Assembly (NCBI GenBank): GCA_021234535.1
Contig: CM037836.1
Coordinates: 15,669,111-15,733,110, forward strand
Source of the DNA: Stichopus chloronotus
Taxonomy: Eukaryota > Echinodermata > Holothuroidea > Aspidochirotida > Stichopodidae
Length of the DNA stretch: 64,000 bases
Direction of reading: 5' to 3'
In this document: piece by piece, positions 11,346-22,517 of the stretch
Position numbering within the stretch: the stretch's first letter is position 1
How the letters are laid out: every line of letters starts with the position of its first letter
Made by a program: the position numbers and the translations under genes
The notes under the pieces: model-generated
The model's database searches: none
What the model was told of the DNA's origin: nothing
Seen by the model: the letters and a program-made list of their open reading frames with translations, nothing else

Positions 11346-12589
11346 CACTCACGCACGCACACCCCTAACCCAAGTGGGTAATCCCAATCCATCTCATTTG
11401 TATATCAACCCCCACATAAGGGCTACTGGCCCACCAAGTTTCGGTTGAAAACTATGAGGGGTGTAAGGTGGGCTACCATTTAAGTGTCATTTTTAGCGAC
11501 TTCAACCGCTCAAATAAGTACAATATTTACTCCCTGTAACTACGTGCAGGGATGAAATAGTAAGCCCACTGATCTGTAAACATATAAGTTCGAGATACAG
11601 TAGTAATGATATTTAATATGTATCTTTTCAAAGAAGTACGTTTTTTTTTTGAAAAGCCAACTTTGTGCTTTTCGCTTGTAACTCATATAGTGTTAATCAA
11701 GTATTTGTTCCTGCTGCTGGAACCTATTGGATGTTAAAGTGATTTCGGATTTAATGATATAAACAAACAGCCTCAAACGTAATCCACGATTGAGGAATTT
11801 TATATTTAATGGAAAGTATAAAGAATTGGACAGAAGCAGGTGTCTAAACATGACCAATTGGCGTGTATAGCTATGAGAAATCTACTAAAGGCATTTTTAT
11901 TATTGGTGGTTGTGGAGTTATCAAGTCCGTCTACTCCTCTGTGAATCAAATAGGGTTGGTTGCCAAATTCATTGTAATGCATGTGCTGGCAGAGGCTGCT
12001 TTCTAGATTCAAATTTATTTCCCACTCTCCTTATAAACAAAAACAAAATATAATTATAAATATTGGTGCAAATTCAATTAAATTTCATTGAATAATTGGG
12101 GAGTGGAAGGACACTTATTTATGTATTTGAAAATAACACAACTAATTTGTAAGTGACTTGTAGTATATCAAAACCAACTGGACTTAAGTGTTGCCACGTA
12201 CCTGTCGTGCTACATGTACATGTGCCGATAGCGCTAATGAGTGTGATTGTATGGATACGTAGGCACATAGGTAACGCAAAGGTATGATCCAATAGTATAG
12301 CCACGGACATAAAATCTGCCATACAAACAGCCAGTGAGACAAAAGAACATAAAAACATAGAAGCACTTAGTAAGACACTTCCACAGAGTGTATCTCTTGC
12401 AAATGTACGATTGTGAAGTAACTCTTCAGACAATAAATGCTTCCTTGCGATTTATTAAATTTGCAATACTTGTATCTGAAATATTCGCCCAAGTCGTTGC
12501 TATTATATGCAACAATATTTTATAGTACATTTCCAAGATAATTAAACCCCAAAATCTTTGTAACACTCTAGGATATAATAATCATAAAC
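11346..12589. other. unassigned sequence
   Basis: CA-rich start (11340-11360), then AT-rich DNA. A 104-codon minus-strand frame (12119-12433) is Cys-rich and hydrophobic but has no family signature. Confidence 0.3.
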
Positions 12590-12830
12590 TACTGATGATG
12601 TCACTCTAACACAACATGCCTATGACAACTGATAGAACATGGACTTTATTGGCTCCTTTGGAGGATCTTTAAATTTGCAAAATCATTGATGAGTCATGTT
12701 GTTTAGTTCATCTTCACTATTGGTACGCCCATTTTGTCAGTTGCATGCTACAGCATGACTATGGCCCCAATACCCACAAGCCGATCTGTTCAAACAATCA
12801 GCGCATATCCTAGCAAAGATGCAACTTAGT
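12590..12830. repeat. Dispersed repeat, partner at 25655-25805
   Basis: Shares GATGTCACTCTAACA(C)AACATG (near 12597 and 25660) and TTCAAACAATCAG(C/T)GCA(T/C)ATCC (near 12788 and 25784), in the same order and orientation. The partner lies just upstream of the NERD-helicase gene. Confidence 0.6.
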
Positions 12831-14149
12831 CCAGAACTTTTTCGCAATGTGGAGGGTTACATATAGAATCTGTTTTATTATATTCGGTGACTCACTCTTT
12901 GACTTTGAAATATACCCATGCTAACACAAGACGCAGTACACTGTTGATAAACAACCGTTGATAAAAGAGATTTTACATCACCAGTTTTTGTACTAAGCAC
13001 GACAAAGTCTAGAGACACAATTGATCCAATAATATAGAGTATAAATGTGTTCTATAGTTTACTTTTTTCTTGTTTATGGAGTGTAAATTTGAGGATTTGT
13101 GTTGTACAAGGATAGGCCTATAGATGAACCGTAGTCTGACGCTAACTTCAATGGTCGTGTGGTATGAAAATGCATTTTGGAGTATTGGGTTCGTTCATCA
13201 TTGAAAACATTAAAAGTAGCAACAAATTCCATCAAAATCCATAAAAAATTGAATTCATATGCAGATAAGTGTCTCACAGCTGTATCTTTAATAATTCAAA
13301 GTTGTGACGTCTGTAATATGCAAATTTGTGACGTCAAGAGATTTACTCCTATGAAATGTCTAATGTTAATCCTTTGTATATGTAATCTTTATTTCAAGGA
13401 GATTTGAGAATTTTGTATGCCCGCAGGGTTCTACTTTGGAAGCATGTATTTTTTCTTCAAAGATATGGATACAACTAACCAATGTGAAACTGAGTAATTG
13501 AGAAACAAAGAGGCAAAATATATAGGCTTAACAGAAGAAGTACTGACACTATGCAACACGTCATGTGTTTTGCACTATTCTCAAACTTTGAAAAGTCAAA
13601 TTTCAAATCCGGCAACACGATAAAACCGGAAAGTATTGCAGTTTCTTTAAGGGTATTACGTTACAACTTCTGAATGAAGAGGGGTTTTCTCTGAAGCATG
13701 TCACACAACATTTCAAGTAAGTGGTAAGGGGGTGCTTGTTTATATAATCGAAAGTCCATCTCGACATCGATAAGTAAGAATGATGCCAATCACATGTCTA
13801 TGAGGAAACAAAATGTCATTTTCATACTCCTGAAGAAACCATTTACGAGCAAACATCCATTCTTATTGTGTGACAGTACCTACAGCGATTCATTGCATAA
13901 CACTGAATTAGCCTAAGCAACCGCAAATGATTTTACGGTTATACTAATGGAGAGAAAAAGAACGAATCTTACCATTCGTAATAGGTCCAACGTATCTCCA
14001 ATGTTGATCAACGTGAATAATGGTGTTTCCCACTTAGCCTACGTACATAATGTGTAACTGTATCTACCACACCTCTTCAACATCAATTACAATGACAGAA
14101 CGGAATGCTGTTCAACAGCAGTCTTGCGTATGTCTACGTACAACCACAA
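12831..14149. other. unassigned sequence
   Basis: No supported gene. Short frames only. Confidence 0.3.
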
Positions 14150-16080
14150 AAGCACAAATCTGAAAAATGGTGTAATTGTGCATTGATTACTGTACTATGC
14201 TTTAAGTATTATAGGCCTGTAATATAAAACAGTGTAATGACAAAGTGAGCATCGAAGCGTATCTCCATAGGACTTACCTGTGAACTGTGTTTGAACAGTT
14301 TCAAATTCGAACAGAGCAATCACCATCATATGTCTACGAAATTTTTATTAGCCATTACATCTAGTTTTCAGGAACTCTTGGGTCTGGATACTTTTCGAAA
14401 GTCCACGTTGTTTATACACTCTGCTAAATCAGACGATGGAGCTTTTATTAAAATTTACATCACTATACTGTGTGTTGAGACCAAATAAAAAAAAAAGAAA
14501 ATGGAACGTCCATCAAGAATGAAGAATACTTATGATATGTCAAGTTACTGCAGGTCTGTACGAAATCTAAACAAAAGTAGTCACCTGGACTTGCTATAAA
14601 TGGGCGCCACATAAAACGGTAAGGGGAAAAACTGTCCAAAATGACCAACTGAAAGACGGTTCAATGGGCCCAAAGCACAACAGAGGAATATAAAATCAAA
14701 TGATGTTCTGTGAAATTGGTGTATTTAGGGAAAAAATAAATCTGTATATGGTATTGCTATTGAAGTGAAGGTAAATGTTACACATGTCTGTAGAAATGAT
14801 GTACGACAATGTTACTATAATAGAAGGCTGAATTCACTACAACATATTGGTGCCTCAGAAAAGACTCACATAAAGAAACTATTTATTTTATGTTTTCTGC
14901 GCCATTCTGAATTTGGAGAGCACCTTGGGATAAGGTTGCTGTTTTTAAAACACATTTCTCATGTCGGGGGCTCAGTTGCAAAGAAGACCTGTCCCTCCTA
15001 GGACAGTAGCCAAACTGCAAGGAGAGTGTTTGAAAAACTACGAACAACTCTGTTCCCCCAGTGCAAGCGGCCTATTTGAGTGACTTCTCACGTATGCGTA
15101 ACATGATAGGTGGTCATCGTAACACATCATGTAGATATAATACATGGTACTGTGTACACTCTTTGCATTCGTGTTTTTGTACCATCACACTTTTTGATTA
15201 GAAATGTCACTCACAACTTAATCATATGTCTCTGTGTAAAGTTTGTTGAAAGAGTCATTTTGAACACATTTAAGCCAAAACATTCAACGAAATATTTTTA
15301 TATCTGTACTCGCTATTCTAACTGTATCGCGTTTCTGTAGTGTACATGCAGCCCTACCTCCTTACACATCCCAATACAGGTTAATCAACTAAAATATTAA
15401 TATACGATGAACTACACATATATTACTTAACAAGTTTCTAGCAGATGTCACCAAATTCTAGTCTAATGGTTGATCTGCAAGCAGAAAAATTTGTGAATAA
15501 GAGACCTAGGCCTATAGGGAGAATATACGCACACGTTCCCTATACGGTCACACCTTTGGATGTAGAATACACTATTTCACTTTCGTTACATTTGTGTATT
15601 CATTAATCTCTTTTTTCGGGTAAGTTGCAATTAACACTTTGATATTGGTGGCAACGAAAGGACCATGTTATAATTACCCACGTAATTACTTGCTTCTGCT
15701 AATGTATAGTTCTACGGTGTTATTAGGAGTAGCAATAAAAAAAACTGATAAAACGCCATAAAGCTTTACGTTTTTACACAGCTTAACACTTTAAATTACC
15801 AATTGCAGTAATAACAATTGAAGTAAATCCAGTGATATCTCATACTTTATTCATTGTTTGGATGCTACATTACACTTACACTTGAGGACATACAGTGATG
15901 AGACGAAAGAACGTACACGGCATGACCACTCATTGCACAAATCTGTATCTCGACATTCGATGTGCGCATTACCCATAGACGGTATCACCATAACACATCA
16001 TGCAGTGTGGTCAGAGTTCCCACTGAAATATTTACAAGCACAAAATGTTCAAAACTGTATTATTACTTATCTTTAACAGT
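14150..16080. repeat. ~1.9-kb duplication, copy 1 (uninterrupted)
   Basis: Aligns collinearly with 31180-33000 plus 36356-36540. Shared markers in order: GAACGTCCATC, AAAACTGTCCAAA, ATCAAATGATGTTC, GCATGCAGC/ATGCAGCAC, TTCTAGTCTAAT/TTCTAATCTAAT, ACTATTTCACTTTC, TTCATTGTTT, CATACAGTGA and ACACATCATGCAGTGT. On the minus strand both copies keep a donor-like CAGGT(A/G)(A/G)GT (exon edge 14278) and an acceptor-like CAG (exon edge 16022), so the duplicated unit may once have contained minus-strand exons. No continuous reading frame is kept. Confidence 0.8.
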
Positions 16081-16304
16081 AACTTAATGTTCGAGAAGTG
16101 TAAACCACGTCATGTTTACTATCTTGCCTATATATTTCAAACAAACTGAATATCAATTGTACTCAATAAGAAGGAGATCTCTTCAAATTATTGCACCACT
16201 ATTTGTTTATCCGATTGCATGAAGACCAAAGTGTGAGAAATTCGACAAAGATCGTGTAATGCTAGAAATCAACTGAGACATCACTCTCTAACTGCCAGAC
16301 AATT

Positions 16305-16520
16305 GAAAGCCGGACAATTCTACCTCGACAGTTCCCCCACCTCGGTAATTTTCACCAGAACAATTCGTACACGGACATTTCCAACCCCGATATATGCACA
16401 CCCAGACTCCACGCCCAGCCGGATCATATGCCAACGGACAATGCCCAAACCAGAAAACTCCTCCCCATTCATCCGGCAACTTATCTCATTGACATATGGC
16501 ATCCGAATATTCCCACAAAA
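16305..16520 (+). repeat. Quasi-periodic CGGACA repeat, locus 1
   Basis: A decayed short-period repeat. Variants of CCGGACAATTC recur every ~20 nt or a multiple (GCCGGACAATTC near 16311, CACGGACATTTCC near 16371, GCCGGATCATATGCC near 16419, AACGGACAATGCCC near 16433). The open frames on both strands here follow from this repeat and are not taken as genes. Confidence 0.5.
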
Positions 16521-17620
16521 TTCCCTCCGAAGCACTTCTAAATCCTGTTAGCGTGCTGAGTTCTTTAGTTTTTCAGGGAGCTGTTGTCTTCGTCGCAGTA
16601 GCATCACAGCTTGAAGTATGGTCGCGGACGAAATACCACTTAAAAGTGGGATTTTTTTTTCTTGCCACTGCTGCCAGTGCGTCCCCCTCCCCTTCCCCCA
16701 CCTCTTGACATTTTAGTTTAAAGATATTTTCACACTTTTTACGGAAAAGATAGTGGTTGGTAAGTTGTCGTTCTGATAATATACGAGGTCGCAGATTCTA
16801 TGCCTATGATCAGTGTAAAGAGCCTTTTTTTGGGGGGGGGACCAATCGAGCTCTGCCAAATTTTACAGATGATTGTTTGTAAGAGACTTGTACAACCCGA
16901 GGAAACTCATATAGGCTTAAGGTTATCTTTTTCCGTAAAAAGTTAGAAAAGGACTAATTGACGTGTAAATTATTAACTGTCATAAAATCAAATTTTACTT
17001 TATATCCTGCAAGTAACATCTAAAACATGAAAGCCTCAAAATAAAGTGTTTCAGATGATACTTCTTACGCAAGTACACAACGCGCGTACTGGTATTGTTG
17101 ATTATACTGGTAGCTAACTATAAGGACAGAAAAGAAAAAATCATTTGACTCTCAGGTTCCGAGGGACTCATTTGAGCCAAAATATACGTATAGTTATGCA
17201 ACGTTCTCAGGTTCTCAGCAATCAAGCCATAAATCAGGATTCTGGTTCAATGAAACTCAGTCAATGAAGCTTCAATGAAATAATATGTTCATGTATTTTA
17301 TACAATGATTAGAAATAAATTATGCTCACAGCCTGGTTTGGTAGCCTACTAATGGGGATTCTTGCGTATGGGAAAATAGCCCTGAACGCTGACATGAATA
17401 TAACTAGATGAACGTTGCCCACTATTACCGTATTGACCAAGGGGTCATTAGGTTCTCGTGAAAATAAGCGGCAAGAATCATTAGGTCGATCTATCCAACC
17501 TCAATTTTTATTATCAGATTTCTGGTTTAGAATAATCATGTAACAAGTCAATACAAATAATTGAAAATATTCGTAGACAGGCTCGGTACTAGTGATCATT
17601 TTGAGGCTTATCTAAGCGGA
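16521..17620. other. unassigned sequence
   Basis: Contains a short G tract (16831-16840). No supported gene. Confidence 0.3.
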
Positions 17621-17627
17621 GCTACCA

Positions 17628-17957
17628 TCAGTTGGCTCCGAGGGTACCAAGAAAGTTTTCACAAAAACGCGTCTCCCTCCCAGATTGCAGGAAATGGCAC
17701 TTCTCCTGTCTCTTTTTAACCTCCAATGTTCGTAGAGCTACAAACCCCACCACCAGTTCCCCAACCTTCTGTCCAATCAACTCTTTGTCCCAGCAAAAAA
17801 TAGCACAAGCATCGACCGACACCGGTTGCGCATATTCGGTAGTGTGTTCATGACAGTAACCTAAACTTAAGGTCTTTCCTGTCATGTTTCTCTCTGTTGT
17901 GATAATTAGTATCTTTGGCTCTGTTGTAAATTTCTGCAGCATGTTTTCCAATTTCAA
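17628..17957 (-). CDS. Hypothetical open frame, 109 codons
   Basis: Begins MKLENMLQKF and ends ENFLGTLGAN. The composition is protein-like (mixed charge, five Cys spread through it) and the frame is longer than most of its neighbours, but I recognise no domain and see no clear splice partners. It could be a lone exon, a retroelement scrap or chance. Confidence 0.15.
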   Translation of the reverse strand: MKLENMLQKFTTEPKILIITTERNMTGKTLSLGYCHEHTTEYAQPVSVDACAIFCWDKELIGQKVGELVVGFVALRTLEVKKRQEKCHFLQSGRETRFCENFLGTLGAN

Positions 17958-18719
17958 AAGGTATACCTACGAGGTCGTCATTTGAGGTATGTCACTAACA
18001 CTGTTAGCTGACTAACTTTCCTGGGATTCCACTGCGAATAATTCAATCCGTTTGGTGCCAAAATGGTATTTTTGTGGGAAAAATGTGAAGGACATCGACA
18101 GAGCGATTGTTTTTTTGTTTTTTTTTTTATTGAGAAAACGCCAAAGTGTCCAAAAAGGTTTTCCTTAATCCAACTACCTCTAAAATGTCAAAATTGAGAA
18201 ATATATGTAAAAACCAACCTGGTCACCCTGTCAGCGCACAAAGACTGCAAAGGTTGGTACGGAATTGCTCAAATGTCATGACGTATATTTTGTTTATGCC
18301 AAATGTAAAGCGGTCCTTTACCAGTCAGAGAGGATTTTTCAATGTTCGAGGAATGTTCGGTGAATCCGTTGTGTAATACCCAGTGACCACCACAATTCTG
18401 GATCCCTCCTACTGCCCAAGCATGCTGAAACTGGCTACGATCGAATCTCTGCTGGTTGTGGTTCATGATTTATGTTATCTTCTCTAAGACCTCATTTCCT
18501 CAACTTTTTAGAACTGTAGTTGACCGTTGTCACTCGATGATCTGTCCTTACACAGGATCCACGATCAGAAAAGTGGGAGAGGGAGTAAAATGAGTTACAG
18601 AGAGTGGTGCTACCGTGGGATAGGGAAGGACACGTGGTGGTGGGCACGATCCTTCCTCATGTGATCAATATATGAACAAATTACCAGAGCGAGCAAAGCG
18701 GTAGTGAAAATCTGACTTT
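17958..18719. other. unassigned sequence
   Basis: T tract at 18110-18129. No supported gene. Confidence 0.3.
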
Positions 18720-19199
18720 TTGAAGTATATACAGACCCTACAGACTAACTTCAACGGAGTTTCCGATGGCTACAAAGAAATATCTCTCGGTAACGCGAAA
18801 GAGACTCTAGTCCCCTATAGTCCCAACTGTGTCGCCGATGGTGGGGACACAGAGGGCAATATCACAGATGGCAAAATTTTTCATTGTTTAGAGACGAGGC
18901 CTGCCCCACCCCCACCCACAGCTACGTCAGGTACTTGCAAGATCTCAGAAAATAGCACATCGCAGGCCTTTGTTCAACATATCAGATTTCATTTAAAACG
19001 ATTTTGAGGAGGGATGGGTGCTGGTTTAAACTTGTTCCCGTTAGATGAAAACGCCTTTAACACTATATTCTCTATAGAGACTTTAGACACTGACTACGCG
19101 GATCAAAAATTCAGGTTCCTTTGTTGCTTTGTTACATTAGAAAAATTTCAACTGCCTTCACCACTTTTCACGTTTTTTTTTTTTTTTGCCTTTCTTTAG
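18720..19199 (+). pseudogene. Hypothetical frame with one internal TGA
   Basis: Two open stretches in the same frame, 18720-19007 (95 aa) and 19014-19199 (61 aa), are separated by one TGA and two codons. The first has coding-like stretches (SDGYKEISLGNAKE, NCVADGGDTEGNITDG); the last part ends in a T-tract-encoded Phe run. I recognise no family. It could be a decayed exon or retrocopy. Confidence 0.15.
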
Positions 19200-19504
19200 C
19201 TTGCACAGACGATTTGCGTGTTTCTGTTCAACGCAATTGTAAGCCGGCAGGGCGTGGACATGATGGCGTAGGGCTTTTTTTAGGAGATTAACCGGGAGTT
19301 GGTGACATCAGCGACGTGGCCACTGGGGGAATGGGAGAACGTTCTCTCCCAACTCAACACACTTCGTCGAGAAAAAAGTACTTTTTGCATATCTGAAAAG
19401 AATACCATACCACTGTGCCCAGTTTTACATAGGATTCGGTCTCAAACAACTCTTTATTAGCCTACAAAATTCCTGCTGAATAATTAGGTAAATGAGAAGG
19501 ACAG

Positions 19505-20115
19505 TCTACATGAAGTTTTCGTTTCGTTTCGTTTCATGTATTTCGTTCATACTGTACATACATATATGCATACCGGCATAATAAGATGCAGTCATACAAT
19601 GTAGTGGAATATGAACAGGACGCTAGAAAAAAACAGGAATATGTTTATCGCAGCCAGCGACCTTAAAGGAAACAGAAAACTCACAAAAAACAAAAACAAG
19701 GAGAAAAGAAGAAAAGAAAAAAGGCTCGAGTCAGAAAAAGCATACAGTTTAAAGCACATAATTACCAATGAGATGAGATTTCATTTTACATTTAAAGTTT
19801 TTATACGACTTGCAGAGCTTTATATCATCCGGAAGATCACTCCAAGTTTTGGAACAATAATTATTCAAGAGAAGCTTTCCGTGTTTAGTATTATGCCTGG
19901 TAACTGAAAAGAGTGCGTTACTTCTTGTATGGTTGGGCATGTGCGAGGACTTTCTCGGGTTAACAATGTTGCAAAAGACATGTGGTAATTTATTGTTAAT
20001 ATATTTATAAATAAAGGTACAAATCTTAAGGATGTGAATATCATAGACCTTAAGAATCCCAAGCAGTAAAGTAAAGTTTTTCTTCTCCGAAATGTGGGAA
20101 ATATGTACTCATATA
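19505..20115 (-). mobile_element. 5'-truncated LINE, ORF2 C-terminal fragment
   Basis: On the minus strand a frame open from about 20105 to the stop at 19749 reads ISEKKNFTLLLGILKVYDIH, then TFIYKYINNKLPHVF, NHTRSN, SKTWSDLPDDIK and FKCKMKSHLI. This is the standard end of CR1/L2-type ORF2 (YKF...LP..F...N..HNTR...W..LP..IK...S...FK..LK..L). The rest down to about 19510 is 3' UTR ending in a (GAAAC)n tail (plus strand TTTCGTTTCGTTTCGTTTC). This is a copy separate from the 1960-5117 element. Confidence 0.8.
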
Positions 20116-22517
20116 TCAAACAAATTGAAAAAAAAATAATATAAACCTACACTGCAAGAATTGAACCGGGAAGAAATGTAATGTGCATAAGAAGATAATG
20201 GCAGGACATTTGATACTCTTTCCCTCAACTCCGTGAGTGGGCAGACATTTCTCCCTGTACATCAATGATTGAAACCCATTCAAGCAACACAAACTACTAT
20301 ATGTTAAGATAACTTTATCGAAAATGATTAACATAGTTACAGCAATATCTGGTTAGTATCGCCAGTCAAAAATTTTAAAAAACATTCTCTTTTCTGAGCT
20401 TGAGTCACAATGTCTGACAAATAACCACAATCAGGAAAGGCGATAAATAAAACAGACTTTAGTCTATTGATCAGTTTCAGGTTTTCATACATAACTACCA
20501 ATTTATTTAATGTTATTTGGATGTATTTTTTGGTAACAACCGCCGTGTTAAAGACCCCCCCCCCCCCTCCTTCAACCACTACCCGTCCTACCAATGGTAG
20601 GCTTAACTAGGTAGGGTTACGCTTTCCTTAACTGATTGGTGAAATTAGCGCTGAGTTATGTTGTAAGCCGATTTAAGTTTAAAAAAGGGAGTCTCAAAGT
20701 ATTTATCGAAGTGAAGTTACACAATAGGAGAGATTGTTTTTATTTGCATCTACTTAAAGGTATATGTATCTCTGCTACAAACCAAGTTTTTAATGTTTGT
20801 ATTTCACTTGCATACAATCTTATGTGAGAATTATAAATATAACCGATCTCCTCTCATATTTCATGATTAAATAGGTGGTGTTTATGACACAGAATTACAC
20901 AAATAAAGTAAAGGGGAGACTTTGTACGTCCATCGTAAACTTTGTTGATTTTGAGGGTAGAACGCATGGTAAGCTATGTCAATATACACAAGAGATTCTC
21001 AAATGTCACACAATCTTACAAATAACTGCCATCTTAAGCAAGAGATAGCTATCTTGACGATCTGCAATGTCAGCTACTCTCTGCATCAATCTAATGCATA
21101 AACCATGGCGACTATATAAATAAAAAAAATACACGAAATATCAACAAAAACATGCAGCAATTGTGACACACCAAACAAAGAAATGAAAGTTGTTGCAAGA
21201 TAAGACAAATTATCCACACTTATAGCGTGAGTGAGTTTACATAAATGTCAAGATTATAAGCTACGTCTCTGGTTGAGATCCAGGAAAATGTGCTCTTCAC
21301 TATACGTTTCTGAAATTGTTCTGCGTGAATAAAGACTACATCTAAATTGTGCAATTTGATTGGTTTATTGCGTATTTTGAGGGCCTGATTTCAGTTATGC
21401 TAGAAAGCATTTCTGACGATTTTGCCAGCAGAGTAGTTTGTCACAAGGCAGTGTAAAAAGTGAAAAAGTATGACCTTCGGAATTTGCAACATTTTCCTCT
21501 ATTGCTCTATGGACATAAATTGACAAACTGAGAGTTATTGATACTTTGAATCATATCTAACATGAAAAACAAATGTCATTAAAATAAAAGAAAATTAAGA
21601 AGAAAAAAGAGAAACGTGTCACAACTTCTCAAAAAAAAAAACGTCATTCAAAATTTGTGTCCCTAACGGTTATTTAATAAACAAAGTTGCGATCGTCAGA
21701 CTCCCTACATTTTAGGGATGAAGAACTGTGGCAACGCCGCTGACGTAGTTTAAACCTATCAAATGTCATGTAAACCAATCAATTGTCATGTAACTATGAT
21801 TTCGTTGGTCCATTTCCCTGCAAGCGATATATAACTTACATAAACGTTTTACTGAAATAACGTACGGCTTCACTTAAGAGATGTGTGGATGCGAGTATTA
21901 TTTTCGTAGCTGTTTAAGTTTCTATTTCTGAGATTGGGATTTCTTAAATTCTTTCAGATAGTGTGTAATCATGTTCAGACACTGTCATACGTATATACTA
22001 TTATAAACGCTTGAGTATACGCGTACATCCGAAATGTCCAAGACGATAAAAAACAAGTTGGTTGTAAAACAAACTTATGATGTACAAGTATTCATTCATT
22101 ACCTAACCAGTTCATTACCATACAGCATGCATGTGCGGCAAGGCTGCGGTAGTAATGTATCGTGGAAAAGAATATTCTTTTTTAAGCAAAAGTTGTGCAA
22201 TTAATTTAACCGTATCAACCAAACACCTGCTTGATTGTGGAGTATGTGTAAATAATAAATAAAATAATATATTTCTTAAACAGCTGACAATAAATATTTC
22301 ATGAAAATGCATCGCGTCATTATGAAAGAAAATACTAATCCTAGCTTTGAGTGTTTTCAATGAAACACGTTTTTATAAGGCCCGGCAGTTAGCTAGGGTC
22401 TCACAGCAATTCTTCATCTTCACCCAATGAAACAATTTTTCATTCACTCTCTGTGACTGTCTTTCTTTAATTTTTTCCTTAAAAAAATTGTTACCAATCT
22501 TGTAAAATTGTACAATA
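20116..22517. other. unassigned AT-rich sequence
   Basis: Contains a C tract near 20554-20567. It also contains the region 3' of the helicase gene, where I see no clear AATAAA on the minus strand, only AATTAAA near 22467. No other supported feature. Confidence 0.3.

Noticed and set aside
12119..12433. Hydrophobic Cys-rich minus-strand frame, possible membrane protein
   Set aside because: No receptor or transporter signature and no flanking exons; hydrophobicity alone is weak evidence in T-rich DNA.
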